DNA of 64,000 nt, taken from assembly GCF_044197065.1 (NCBI RefSeq), contig NZ_JBIQOI010000001.1, forward strand, positions 992,001 to 1,056,000, read 5' to 3'. Position numbers and translations under genes: made by a program. The DNA comes from Kluyvera ascorbata_C. Its GTDB lineage: Bacteria > Pseudomonadota > Gammaproteobacteria > Enterobacterales > Enterobacteriaceae. Numbering within the stretch: position 1 is the first letter of the stretch; each line of letters starts with the position of its first letter. Positions 17,508 through 26,386 of the stretch are shown here, in pieces. The notes beneath the pieces were generated by a model. That model was not told the DNA's origin. It saw only the letters and a program-made list of their open reading frames with translations, and did no database searches.

Positions 17508-18539
17508 TTATTTGCTTAAATCACTCAGCAGGATGGCAATACTTTTACCGCCTTCGGTCTGCTCAAGGGCAATTTTAACGATAATGGTCAGCGGGACGGA
17601 GAGCAGCATGCCAACCGGGCCAAGCAGCCAGCCCCAGAAGATCAACGACAAAAAGACCACCAGGGTGGATAGACCCAGGCCGCGTCCCATGATGCGGGGT
17701 TCCAGAATGTTGCCAAACACAAGGTTAATGACCAGATACCCCGCAAGGACGATAAGCGCGTCGTAAAAGCCGGTAAACACCAGCACCTGAAGGATAGGGG
17801 GAATGGCCGCCAGCACCGAACCAATGTTCGGAATGTAGTTGAGCGCAAAGGCCAGCAGCCCCCAGATAAAGGCAAAACGCACCCCCAGTAGTTCCAGCAT
17901 TCCCCACACAACCAGCCCCGTCACTACGCTGATGGCCGTTTTCAGTACCAGATAATGCGTCACGCTATCCAGCGCACGCTGAATCGCCGCCATACCTTCA
18001 TTGGGTTTTGCCATGATTTGTTGCAGCTTGGCAGGTAGCTGAGGGACTTCCAGCAGCATAAACACCACCGTCAGCAGCAGTAAAAAGATAGAGGACATGG
18101 CGTTCGAAAGCTGGCTCAGAAAACGAGAAACCAACGTCATGGCGGCATTAGGGTCAATGTATTTAATCAGCTCGTCCGGGCTGACGCTGATACCAAAGCG
18201 CTGAAACCATGGCTCAAGATTATAAATTGGCACCGCCAGTGAGGAGCGGTATTGTGGCAGCGTGCGCGTTAGCTCATTGAGTGAGGTACCCAGCGTAGCA
18301 AGCAGCAGAACGGCGGCAAGAATAATCACGCCAATCAACAACGAAATGCCCAATACCCGCGGTACTCGCCAGCGCACCATCAGTTGAACGATCGGGTTGA
18401 GGATCACGGCGATAAACAGCGCCAGGACGAACGGGACGATGATGTCGGCGGCAAAGCGAATGCCGGTAAGAATGATGACCAGCATGCCCAGCATGATGAC
18501 TATCTTTAATCCATTAAGCGTGATGATCGGCCTGGACAT
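17508..18539 (-). CDS. tqsA: AI-2 exporter TqsA (AI-2E family)
   Basis: 343 residues against 344 in E. coli. About seven to eight membrane helices; the family core GLLAFALNYIPNIGSVLAAIPP and NLVFGNILEPRIMGRGLGLS is intact. It transports the quorum signal autoinducer-2 out of the cell and influences biofilm formation. In E. coli tqsA is beside mdtJI, as here, but pntAB is its other neighbour there, while here ortT is. That marks a rearrangement junction between about 17.5 and 18 kb relative to E. coli. Confidence 0.92.
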   Translation of the reverse strand: MSRPIITLNGLKIVIMLGMLVIILTGIRFAADIIVPFVLALFIAVILNPIVQLMVRWRVPRVLGISLLIGVIILAAVLLLATLGTSLNELTRTLPQYRSSLAVPIYNLEPWFQRFGISVSPDELIKYIDPNAAMTLVSRFLSQLSNAMSSIFLLLLTVVFMLLEVPQLPAKLQQIMAKPNEGMAAIQRALDSVTHYLVLKTAISVVTGLVVWGMLELLGVRFAFIWGLLAFALNYIPNIGSVLAAIPPILQVLVFTGFYDALIVLAGYLVINLVFGNILEPRIMGRGLGLSTLVVFLSLIFWGWLLGPVGMLLSVPLTIIVKIALEQTEGGKSIAILLSDLSK

Positions 18540-18712
18540 GTTGCGCTAACTCCTGCGAATATCTATGCAGAATATGATAGTTGCGAATCTACTGATAATA
18601 AATGCATTTATATCAAATAACATCGGTAAAGATTTGCAAACATTTTGAGATACTTAGACATTTGTGTTAGAAATTAACTGTGTTTAACTACTGAGGACAA
18701 TTTTAATCCGCA

Positions 18713-18847
18713 ATGATGAGAAGCAATACCGCGGATAATTGTAATTTTATGGACAATATGTTCAGGATGTTCAGCCTTACCAAACCTTCTGTATTACCTT
18801 CCTATTCTGCCTTCTGTGGTGAGCAGCACTGGCGCAACGCGCTTTAG
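18713..18847 (+). CDS. Candidate leader ORF upstream of mdtJI (MdtU-like)
   Basis: An open frame of at most 44 residues lies in the unusually long leader (about 400 bases) before mdtJ. Possible starts are 18713, 18716, 18749, 18758 and 18767; the last two are within a tandem ATGTTCAGG/ATGTTCAGC repeat. The end reads FSLTKPSVLPSYSAFCGEQH and then WRNAL. In E. coli a short upstream ORF, mdtU (34 codons by my recollection), mediates spermidine induction of mdtJI; position and size fit. I cannot confirm peptide identity from memory, so this is inference from context. Confidence 0.5.
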   Translation: MMRSNTADNCNFMDNMFRMFSLTKPSVLPSYSAFCGEQHWRNAL

Positions 18848-18943
18848 TACCCTTCTTCGTTTGAGCTAAATTTTAATCATTTTATTTCAGTTTGCGCCTC
18901 GCCGCGAGCTGCACGGATTATATTCTCATGCAGGAGAAGGACC

Positions 18944-19312
18944 ATGTTTTACTGGATTTTATTAGCCCTGGCCATTGTTGCTGAAATTACTGGTACGCTT
19001 TCTATGAAATGGGCGAGCGTATCTGACGGAAACACTGGCTTTATTTTGATGCTTGTGATGATCGCCTTGTCATATATTTTTCTTTCGTTTGCGGTTAAAA
19101 AAATCGCCCTGGGTGTGGCCTATGCGCTGTGGGAAGGCATTGGCATTGTATTGATTACCCTGTTTAGCGTAATGCTGTTTGACGAAAGCCTGACGGTGAT
19201 GAAAGCGGCGGGTCTGGCAACGTTGATTGCCGGTATCGTACTGATTAAGTCCGGTACCCGTAAGGCTCCCACAGTAAACAAGTCTCTACATAAAGAGGTG
19301 AATCATGCATAA
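18944..19312 (+). CDS. mdtJ: Spermidine exporter subunit MdtJ (SMR family)
   Basis: 122 residues, four helices, with the SMR glutamate in the first helix (LAIVAEITGTLSMKWAS) and the conserved YALWEGIGIVLI motif. MdtJ and MdtI form a heterodimer that exports spermidine. It has AGGAGAAGG before the ATG and overlaps mdtI by eight bases. The rest of the 405-bp gap upstream of mdtJ holds the A+T-rich promoter region and the candidate leader ORF at 18713. Confidence 0.93.
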   Translation: MFYWILLALAIVAEITGTLSMKWASVSDGNTGFILMLVMIALSYIFLSFAVKKIALGVAYALWEGIGIVLITLFSVMLFDESLTVMKAAGLATLIAGIVLIKSGTRKAPTVNKSLHKEVNHA

Positions 19313-19634
19313 ATTTGAAATGATTCACGGCATATGGCTGGCAGGCTCCATTGTTCTGGAAATTGTCGCTAATATTTTCCTGAAGTTTTCTGACGGCTTC
19401 CGCCGCAAAGGGTACGGCATTCTTTCCCTTGTCGCGGTATTGGCTGCGTTCAGCGCCCTGTCGCAGGCGGTGAAGGGGATTGATCTCTCCGTCGCCTACG
19501 CCATCTGGGGTGGTTTCGGCGTCGCCGCGACGCTGGCGGCAGGGTGGATCCTCTTCGGCCAGCGTCTGAACAACAAAGGCTGGGTTGGTTTAGGTCTGCT
19601 GTTGGTCGGTATGGTGATGATAAAGCTCGCCTGA
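19305..19634 (+). CDS. mdtI: Spermidine exporter subunit MdtI (SMR family)
   Basis: 109 residues, identical in length to E. coli MdtI. SMR features: membrane glutamate in SIVLEIVANIFLKFSDGFRR and VAYAIWGGFGVAATLAAGW. It is translated from a GAGGTG site inside mdtJ and works with it in spermidine excretion. A hairpin at 19641 follows. Confidence 0.93.
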   Translation: MHKFEMIHGIWLAGSIVLEIVANIFLKFSDGFRRKGYGILSLVAVLAAFSALSQAVKGIDLSVAYAIWGGFGVAATLAAGWILFGQRLNNKGWVGLGLLLVGMVMIKLA

Positions 19635-19640
19635 TGTGAT

Positions 19641-19664
19641 CGCTGCCTGAGAAATCGGGCAGCG
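19641..19664 (+). terminator. Hairpin after mdtI
   Basis: CGCTGCC pairs with GGCAGCG seven bases after the mdtI stop. There is no long T-run, so termination may be weak. Confidence 0.5.
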
Positions 19665-19726
19665 AAATCCTTCGTCTGTATTACGCTTGTAACAAGGGGT
19701 TAGCGTATTTGATGCGAGGGTGAACC

Positions 19727-21892
19727 ATGTTCGATCCGTCACGCTGGCGTAATATAGCCACAGCCAGAACGCTTTTTGTGATCATCTTTTTTGCAGGCAT
19801 CGGCCTGATTTTTTCTATTATTTCGCTTCTCTACCTCTCGCAAAGCCTGATTACCAGCAAAACCAACGATATCGATGCCCGTCGCTCGGCGCTTTCCGTC
19901 GATGGCGCTATCCAGACGTCGATTAACCGCGTGCTCTCATTAGTGATTGATAACGCCATCTGGGACGATGCCGTTCGCGAAGTGTATGCACCGAAGCTTG
20001 ATACCAACTGGCTTTACAACACCTGGGGCGCTGGTTTCAAAATCAACAATCTTTATGACGGTACCTTTGTGCTGGACGAGAACTATCGCGTCCTGTGGGG
20101 ATCGTTTCGTAGCTCGTCGTTCAGCGAGCACGACCTTTTGTTTTTTGGCAGCGGGTTAAAGGCGCTGATCGAGCAAAATCAGGACGCCCTGCGGCGGGGG
20201 CAAAATAACGTTGCCGGAATAACCCAGACGCGTGAAGGGGTTGCCTTTATTGGCATTGGCCTGATCCGTCCCATGGTGGGTCGTCTGAAGGTGTATGATG
20301 CCACCCGCCGTTATCTGGTCATCACCCGACATATCAACCCGACGCTGTTAAATACCCTCGGTAACACCTTCCAGATTGAAAATCTGACGCTCACCGCTTC
20401 GCCGCAAAACAAGTACAACATACCGCTGCGTACCTCCAGCGGCGAAGTGGTCGGCTGGCTTAACTGGCAGCTACGCCAGCCCGGCGTCGAGGCGGCGCAG
20501 GCGGCTTCGCCGGAGATTCGAGAAATAGTGCTGCTGGCAACGGGGCTGATTCTGCTGTTTATCCTGGTGAGCAGCCTGGGATTGTGGAAGCTGGCTCGCG
20601 GTGAGCGCCAGGCCCGTGAAATCGCGCTGACCGACTGGCTAAGCCATTTGCCAAACCGCCGGGCGTTGATTGAGCAGCTTGAGCAGATTAGTCGCCGGGG
20701 CGACCGGGATATCAAGACGGTGGTCTTTATCGATCTTGATGGTTTTAAAGATGTTAACGACATTTATGGTCATGATATCGGCGATATTCTAATTATACGC
20801 ATTGCCGATATGCTACAAACGCTTGTCCCTCATGGCGGTATGCTGGCGCGAATGGGCGGCGACGAATTTGCGATGACCGTGGGCGGCGTACATTCTGAAG
20901 CCAGCGCTTCGGCATTTGCTGGTAGCGTGCTGGATTACCTCAGCACGCCCATTCGTATCGGCGAACGGACGCTGCATATCAGCGCTAGCCTCGGCATTGC
21001 CAGCGGTACGTTACAGGAAAAAACCAGTTCTGAGCTGTTCCGCCAGGCTGATATCGCCATGTATCACTCCAAGATAACCGGGAAAGGGCGGATCACGCAT
21101 TATGACGCGGAGCTTAGTAGCGCTCGCGAATACCAGCTTTCTCTGGAGAACGATATACGCCACGGGCTGGAGCACGATGAATTCGAAGTCTGGTATCAAC
21201 CCATTGTCTGCGCCCGCTCGCAGGCGATGGTGGGCGTGGAAGCGCTGGTACGCTGGCCGCGACGTCCAAAGGGCGAACTGATGCCCGATGCCTTTATTGC
21301 GATTGCCGAAACCAGTGGGCTTATCTATTCCCTTGGCCAGTTTGTACTGGCTCGTGCCTGCCGCGACCTATTGAATCATAATGATTTAAAGCTGTCGGTG
21401 AATATTTCTCCCGCGCAATTCCGCGACCCGGAGTTTGAGAACAAAGTGTCCAGCGTACTGAAATCCTCCGGCTTCCCGCCATCGCGTCTCCAGCTTGAGG
21501 TGACGGAAACCTATGTGCTGGAAAAACCCGAGCGGGCAAGGGCGGCTATTTCTGCGCTCAAGGCGCTGGGTACCGCCGTGGCGCTGGATGACTTTGGTAC
21601 GGGTTATTCCAGTATTGGCTACCTGCGACGCTTCAACTTCGACACGATTAAAATCGACAAATCATTGGCGGGGCTGGTGGATGATGACGATCAGGCGGCG
21701 GCGCTGGTGGGGGGAACCATTCGAATTGCCAGCGCGTTGGGGATGACGGTGATTGCGGAAGGCGTGGAGACCGAAAAACAGATGAAACTGCTACGGCTTG
21801 CCGGTTGCGACCAGCTTCAGGGATTCTACTTCAGCGAACCGATGCCGCTCTCATCGCTGCTGGCGTTGCGTCACCAGCAGCGTCTGAGTTAG
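19727..21892 (+). CDS. CHASE4-GGDEF-EAL cyclic-di-GMP enzyme
   Basis: 721 residues. Helix one is near residues 13-35 and helix two near 262-285. Between them is a periplasmic CHASE4 sensor (INRVLSLVIDNAIWDDAV). The cytoplasmic GGDEF domain has an intact GGDEF (LARMGGDEFAM) and no RxxD inhibitory site at the expected place. The EAL domain keeps its catalytic set: VEALVRW, SVNISPAQF, LEVTETY, DDFGTGYSS and AEGVETE. Both synthesis and breakdown of c-di-GMP are therefore possible, with direction unknown. It is inserted between mdtI and ydgD, which are neighbours in E. coli, and overlaps the ydgD end by four bases. Confidence 0.9.
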   Translation: MFDPSRWRNIATARTLFVIIFFAGIGLIFSIISLLYLSQSLITSKTNDIDARRSALSVDGAIQTSINRVLSLVIDNAIWDDAVREVYAPKLDTNWLYNTWGAGFKINNLYDGTFVLDENYRVLWGSFRSSSFSEHDLLFFGSGLKALIEQNQDALRRGQNNVAGITQTREGVAFIGIGLIRPMVGRLKVYDATRRYLVITRHINPTLLNTLGNTFQIENLTLTASPQNKYNIPLRTSSGEVVGWLNWQLRQPGVEAAQAASPEIREIVLLATGLILLFILVSSLGLWKLARGERQAREIALTDWLSHLPNRRALIEQLEQISRRGDRDIKTVVFIDLDGFKDVNDIYGHDIGDILIIRIADMLQTLVPHGGMLARMGGDEFAMTVGGVHSEASASAFAGSVLDYLSTPIRIGERTLHISASLGIASGTLQEKTSSELFRQADIAMYHSKITGKGRITHYDAELSSAREYQLSLENDIRHGLEHDEFEVWYQPIVCARSQAMVGVEALVRWPRRPKGELMPDAFIAIAETSGLIYSLGQFVLARACRDLLNHNDLKLSVNISPAQFRDPEFENKVSSVLKSSGFPPSRLQLEVTETYVLEKPERARAAISALKALGTAVALDDFGTGYSSIGYLRRFNFDTIKIDKSLAGLVDDDDQAAALVGGTIRIASALGMTVIAEGVETEKQMKLLRLAGCDQLQGFYFSEPMPLSSLLALRHQQRLS

Positions 21893-22713
21893 TTTCCGGC
21901 AGCTAACGCCTCAAGCTTATCGCGAAACCCCGTCACCGAGATGGCGCGGTTATCGGCACGCTGGCGATCTTTTGCCGCCGGAGCGGAGCTTTGCACGGCA
22001 ATAACCTGCCAACCGGCGTCCGTTTTCAGCAGTAGCGGAGAACCGCTATCGCCCGGCAGCGTGTCGCACTGATGGGAAAGTACCGAGGTTTGCGCCCATC
22101 CCGTGACCGTACAATCCTCATGGCTGTACAGTGAATCCAGATGGTCAAGCGGATAGCCTGACTGCGTCACTTTTCGTCCCGTTGCTTTCAGCGCGGCGGT
22201 GAGGTCATCTTTATTTCCGGCAAATACCGGTAGCGGCGTGATGCCTGAAGGTGGGTTACGCAGCACAATAATGCCAAAATCCCACGGTGCTGCAGAAGCC
22301 GGAACAATCCAGCCGTCGCCATCCGCCTTAAGGCGTTTTCCTAAAGAGGGGTCAACGCGGCCTACAATATCGTGAATCTCATAGCGCCATGTGCCTTTCT
22401 GCGACACAAAGCGCAGCGCCACGGCTTTATCCAGCTTGCCGCGCGGTGGTTCAAGCAGACAATGCCCGGCGGTGAGCGCCAGGTGAGGGGAAATTAGCGT
22501 CGCGGTACACAGATTGCCGCTGGCGGTTTCCAGTTGACCAATGGCGTCCCACGGTGCCTCAGCAGGATGGGTGACCAGGGTACGATCGTCATGACCGAAG
22601 AACAGCGTTTTAATATCTTTTGCGCTGATGCCAATATCATCGTCATCAGCGTGGGAAATTAAGGGCAGGACGGATAACGTTCCCAGTAAACAACACACAA
22701 AGGCTGTACGCAT
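21889..22713 (-). CDS. ydgD: Trypsin-like periplasmic serine protease YdgD
   Basis: 274 residues (E. coli 273). A signal peptide (MRTAFVCCLLGTLSVLPLI, ending SHA) precedes an S1-type protease domain. The histidine is in LTAGHCLL and the serine in LPGDSGSPLL; the aspartate is likely in WDFGIIVL. The ATG at 22713 starts the signal peptide, so the upstream hydrophobic extension of the frame is rejected. It lies beside asr, whose E. coli product is matured by proteolysis in the periplasm, but a direct link is not shown here. Confidence 0.87.
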   Translation of the reverse strand: MRTAFVCCLLGTLSVLPLISHADDDDIGISAKDIKTLFFGHDDRTLVTHPAEAPWDAIGQLETASGNLCTATLISPHLALTAGHCLLEPPRGKLDKAVALRFVSQKGTWRYEIHDIVGRVDPSLGKRLKADGDGWIVPASAAPWDFGIIVLRNPPSGITPLPVFAGNKDDLTAALKATGRKVTQSGYPLDHLDSLYSHEDCTVTGWAQTSVLSHQCDTLPGDSGSPLLLKTDAGWQVIAVQSSAPAAKDRQRADNRAISVTGFRDKLEALAAGN

Positions 22714-22814
22714 ATCACTCTCTGATGGGGCAATTATGATTATAAAAAATAAACCCAATGAGACTACTATAGACGGGAGAAGCAAAAAGTGGGAGTAAAA
22801 TCAGCGAACTACGC

Positions 22815-22898
22815 TCAGTAAAAGAAAAACTGGGTTGCGATCAGCGCGCAGACGATAAGTAATGCCAGGATGAGCTCGAAACGATAGCGCCGCAACAT
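22815..22898 (-). CDS. ydgU: Small membrane protein YdgU
   Basis: 27 residues starting MLRRYRFELILALLIVCALI, with one membrane helix and a basic N-terminus. E. coli YdgU has the same length, pattern and position downstream of asr, and is acid-induced with it. The ATG follows GGAGAGCAATC. It lies just past the asr hairpin terminator, so it would be translated from read-through transcripts. Confidence 0.8.
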   Translation of the reverse strand: MLRRYRFELILALLIVCALIATQFFFY

Positions 22899-22918
22899 GA
22901 TTGCTCTCCGGGGAAAAA

Positions 22919-22941
22919 ATCGGCGCTAAATAAGCGCCGAT
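22919..22941 (-). terminator. Terminator between asr and ydgU
   Basis: ATCGGCGCT/AGCGCCGAT stem with a five-base loop, followed on the minus strand by TTTTTTCCCC. It would end most asr transcripts while letting some continue into ydgU. Confidence 0.8.
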
Positions 22942-23047
22942 ACGGTAATTGATTAACTCAGATGACCACCGGGATTCAGCATTGCTGCTTTCCTCTCGGG
23001 GCCATCTGTATCGGCGTATCGCTACGCGGATACGTTATCAAGAATGA

Positions 23048-23479
23048 TTATGCAGCTGGCTGAGCGGCTGGTTTAGCAGCAGCGTGCTTAGCCGTTTTGT
23101 GGTGCTTTTTAGCCGCCTGGGCTTTCTGCGCTACAGCTGGTTTAGCAGCGGCTTTTTTGTGTTTTTTAGCAGCCTGAGCTTTCTGAGCTGCAGCGGGTTT
23201 GGTTGCTGCTTTGTGGTGCTTTTTAGCAGCCTGAGCTTTCTGCGCTACAGCTGGTTTAGCAGCGGCTTTTTTGTGTTTCTTAGCGGCCTGAGCTTTCTGC
23301 TCGGCAGCTGGTTTAGCCGCTTCTTTCTTGTGTTTTTTGTGGTGGGTGGCTTTAGCCGGAGCCGCATGAGTTGCGGTTGCAGATGCAGCAGGAGCCGGAG
23401 TTGCCGTTGCGTCAGCAGCAAAAGCAGCGGAAGACAGACCCATAGCAGCGGCAACAACCAGAGCTAATACTTTTTTCAT
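23048..23479 (-). CDS. asr: Acid shock protein Asr
   Basis: 143 residues, longer than the 102 of E. coli. The signal peptide ends SSAAFA-ADA. The mature protein is made of alanine, lysine, histidine and glutamine in about four tandem units of the form AAKPAVAQKAQAAKKHKK alternating with KKHHK, so it is highly basic and intrinsically disordered. Asr is a periplasmic chaperone-like protein needed at low pH. The DNA repeats are nearly identical (unit 54 bases), so unit number may vary between strains. An RstA box lies upstream and ydgU downstream. Confidence 0.93.
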   Translation of the reverse strand: MKKVLALVVAAAMGLSSAAFAADATATPAPAASATATHAAPAKATHHKKHKKEAAKPAAEQKAQAAKKHKKAAAKPAVAQKAQAAKKHHKAATKPAAAQKAQAAKKHKKAAAKPAVAQKAQAAKKHHKTAKHAAAKPAAQPAA

Positions 23480-23535
23480 TCTGATACCCTCGAATTGGTT
23501 TTTTCATTCAACCCCACTGCGGGGCCGTTGAAATA

Positions 23536-23597
23536 ACTATATCGATGAGCGAGTCGGCTTTCCGTGAGTGATTGGTTTCGGCGTGTAACGTAATGTA
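23536..23597 (-). promoter_or_regulatory. asr promoter with RstA box
   Basis: On the minus strand, 23597-23584 reads TACATTACGTTACA, which matches the RstA consensus TACATNTNGTTACA at 11 of 12 fixed positions. A possible -10 box TATAGT is at 23541-23536. RstA/RstB activates asr in acid in E. coli; here the site is read directly and the role inferred. Confidence 0.7.
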
Positions 23598-23650
23598 CGA
23601 GATTTGTTGTACATACGTAACGGGGCGGATTTTGACCGCCCCTCAAGAGG

Positions 23651-24847
23651 TTAGCTGGTACAGGTAGTCTGTTTTGCGCGCTGAGAAAGATATACTCGCA
23701 GAATAAGCACAAAGGCCCAGGCGACAACAATAGCGGCAATCAGGTAGATGCTACCTAAGCCCTGGTACCCGGCAATCCAGCCAGCAATAGGGCCGGTAAG
23801 GCCCAGCGCCAGATCCAGAAAGGCTGAATAGGTGCCCAGCGCGGTACCCTGGTTTTGTTCTTCCACCTGTTTGACCGCCTCAACCCCCAGCGCCGGGAAG
23901 ACCAGGGAGAAGCCAGACCCGGTCAGAAATGCGCCAACGCCTGCCACCCACGCGTTCGGGGCAAACCAGATAATCAGCAGCCCCAGGCACTCGACCACAT
24001 AACAGATAAGCGAGACGCGGATCCCGCCAAAGCGGGTGATGGTATTGCCCAGTACCAGGCGAATACAGATAAAGCCAATGCTAAATAGCGACAGCGTGAA
24101 CGCCGCGCCCGCCCAGCCGTGGGAGGAGAAGTAGAGGGTGATGAAGGTCGCAATTACCCCAAAACCGACCGTCCCCAGCCCCAGGCCCAGACCGTATGGC
24201 CAGATTTTGCGCGCCACCACGTGGAAAGGGGCTCTGACCCCGGCGCTGACGCTGACATCGGCGCGGGTGCGAGCAAACAGCAGGCCAATGACCGCAATAA
24301 TCACAATCAGCGCCGCAAAACCGCTAATGCCGAACCAGCCGTTTAACACGACCCCCAGCGGCGCGCCCGCCGCCATCGCCACATAGGTGGCCACGCCGTT
24401 CCACGAGATAACCCGCGAGGTGTGAATCGCGCCGACGGTTTTAATCCCCCACAGCGTAGATCCGGTTGAGGTGAAGCTCTCACCCACGCCGAGGAAGATG
24501 CGCCCAACCAACAGTAGCGCCACCGCCAGTATCGGGCTGGCATGCGCAGCCGCCGCACCAAGGGTAAACAGACCGCTCATCAGGCAGCAGATAATCCCCA
24601 GACTGACGACTTTTTTAGGTCCCCAGATATCGGTGTAGCGCCCGGCATGCGGCCGACTAAGCAGGGTAGAAATATACTGCAGGCTGATTACCGCCCCGGC
24701 AACCAGCGTACTGTAGCCGAGATCGTAATGAATAAAGCCCGGCAAGACCGCGAGCGGTAAGCCAATGGATAGGTAGCAGATACAGGTGAAGACAACGATC
24801 GAGATAATGCGTAGGTTGAGTTGGGTATTGCTGGCACGGGTCGTCAT
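23651..24847 (-). CDS. MFS transporter of the YfcJ/YhhS type
   Basis: 398 residues from the ATG at 24847 (MTTRASNTQ), 12 membrane helices. Family features include YTDIWGPKKVVSLG, GRIFLGVGESFTSTGSTLWG and FPALGVEAVKQV, which resemble E. coli YfcJ and YhhS. Substrate unknown; this family has been linked to arabinose or drug efflux. In E. coli K-12 asr is directly followed by ynfM, so this gene is an addition. An alternative start at 24880 adds 11 residues. Confidence 0.82.
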   Translation of the reverse strand: MTTRASNTQLNLRIISIVVFTCICYLSIGLPLAVLPGFIHYDLGYSTLVAGAVISLQYISTLLSRPHAGRYTDIWGPKKVVSLGIICCLMSGLFTLGAAAAHASPILAVALLLVGRIFLGVGESFTSTGSTLWGIKTVGAIHTSRVISWNGVATYVAMAAGAPLGVVLNGWFGISGFAALIVIIAVIGLLFARTRADVSVSAGVRAPFHVVARKIWPYGLGLGLGTVGFGVIATFITLYFSSHGWAGAAFTLSLFSIGFICIRLVLGNTITRFGGIRVSLICYVVECLGLLIIWFAPNAWVAGVGAFLTGSGFSLVFPALGVEAVKQVEEQNQGTALGTYSAFLDLALGLTGPIAGWIAGYQGLGSIYLIAAIVVAWAFVLILRVYLSQRAKQTTCTS

Positions 24848-24953
24848 AGCGCTACATTGGTAAGACAAAAGTGAGGCCATTATAGGAATTGCCAGCTAGT
24901 ATGGCGAGATGGAAAGGCATTTTATGTCAATAGTATAAGTATTAGTTATCAGT

Positions 24954-25020
24954 GTTGTAGGCCGGATAAGGCGAAGCCGCCATCCGGCAATGTGCGGCAA
25001 CATGCCGGATGGCGTTTGGT
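24954..25020. repeat. REP palindromic element
   Basis: GTTGTAGGCCGGATAAGGCG ... CATCCGGCAA followed by a partial second unit GCCGGATGGCG, in the gap between the two MFS genes. Confidence 0.85.
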
Positions 25021-25021
25021 A

Positions 25022-26272
25022 TTAATGCAGACGCTTATGCAGGGTGACGCCAACCAGCAGCGCGCAAACCAGCAGCAGTGCGATAAACCCACCAACGCCG
25101 TTCCAGCCGTACTTGTGCCAGAACACGCCGCCGAGCGTCCCGGCGATGCTGGAACCGAGGTAATAGCTGAACAGATACAGTGACGATGCCTGTCCTCTGG
25201 CGCGGCGCGCGCGCGGGCCAATCCAGCTGCTGGCAACCGAGTGGGCAGCGAAGAACCCGGCGGAGAAGAGCAACATACCGGGGAAAATCACCCACAGCGG
25301 AGAAAAGAGCGTGAGCAGCAGGCCAACCAGCATCACCCCGGTAAAGAAGATCATCACCGGGCCGCGACCGTAGCGCGTGGTCATCATTCCCGCTTTTGGC
25401 GAACTCCAGGTGCCGGTCAGATAGGCGACAGAGAGCAAGCCCACCACCGCCTGGTTGAGCGACCACGGTGACAGCATCAGGCGATAGCCGATGTAGTTAA
25501 ACAGGGTGACAAACGCGCCCATCAACAGAAAACCTTCCACAAATAGCAGAGGCAGACCGCGGTCGCGCCAATGCAGATGCAGGTTTATCAGTAGCGTTTT
25601 CGGTTTTAATGAGCTTGGACGGAAGTGGCGAGACTCCGGCAAAATGCGCCAGAACATAATGGCCGAGGCTAACGCAAAGGCACTAATCACCGCCAGGGCT
25701 ACGCGCCAGCCGAAGAAGTCGGTAAAGACCCCGGTCAGCAGACGTCCGCTCATCCCGCCTATTGAGTTACCGCTGATATACAGCCCCATTGAAAAAGCGA
25801 CAAAGCTCGGATGAATTTCCTCGCTGAGATAAGTCATGCCGACCGCCGCCACGCCGCTAAGCGACAGGCCTATCAGCGCGCGCATAATCAAAATGCCGTG
25901 CCAACTGGTCATCATCGTCGAGAGCAAAGAGCAGCAGGATGCCAGCAGCAGCGCCGTCACCATCACTTTTTTACGCCCGATGGCATCGGACAGCGGGCCG
26001 GTAAACAGCAGACCAATCGCCAGCATGGCCGTCGAGATAGAAAGTGAAATGCTGCTGCCTGCTGGGGAAATCCCGAACTCATGCGATAGCACTGGCAAAA
26101 TGGGCTGTACGCAGTACAGCAGGGCGAAGGTTGCCAGGCCCGCGGAGAAGAGCGCGAGCGTTACCCGAATAAAGGCGGGGGTACCGCGGCGTATAAAAGC
26201 ATTTGTCTGAAGAGGGGTATCAACGCGGACATCGATGGCAGGCGTGTCGTCTGCGGTGGTTGTGCGGCTCAC
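25022..26272 (-). CDS. ynfM: MFS transporter YnfM
   Basis: 416 residues (E. coli 417), strongly alike throughout, including ATFALLYCVQPILPVLS, the MFS loop GPLSDAIGRKKV and GMTYLSEEIHPSFVAFS. It belongs to the AraJ/Bcr-type efflux proteins with an unproven substrate. The ATG at 26272 is preceded by GGATTTCCC. It is divergent from the LysR gene ynfL with about 115 bases between them, so YnfL is a natural regulator. Confidence 0.92.
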   Translation of the reverse strand: MSRTTTADDTPAIDVRVDTPLQTNAFIRRGTPAFIRVTLALFSAGLATFALLYCVQPILPVLSHEFGISPAGSSISLSISTAMLAIGLLFTGPLSDAIGRKKVMVTALLLASCCSLLSTMMTSWHGILIMRALIGLSLSGVAAVGMTYLSEEIHPSFVAFSMGLYISGNSIGGMSGRLLTGVFTDFFGWRVALAVISAFALASAIMFWRILPESRHFRPSSLKPKTLLINLHLHWRDRGLPLLFVEGFLLMGAFVTLFNYIGYRLMLSPWSLNQAVVGLLSVAYLTGTWSSPKAGMMTTRYGRGPVMIFFTGVMLVGLLLTLFSPLWVIFPGMLLFSAGFFAAHSVASSWIGPRARRARGQASSLYLFSYYLGSSIAGTLGGVFWHKYGWNGVGGFIALLLVCALLVGVTLHKRLH

Positions 26273-26386
26273 GGGAAATCCTTGAATAAAACAATGGGTA
26301 ATATCGACTCAGGTCACATAATCAGAGTAGGAAATTGTAAATATTCTGTCTAATATATTAATAATCTCAATTGATATCTTTAAAAT

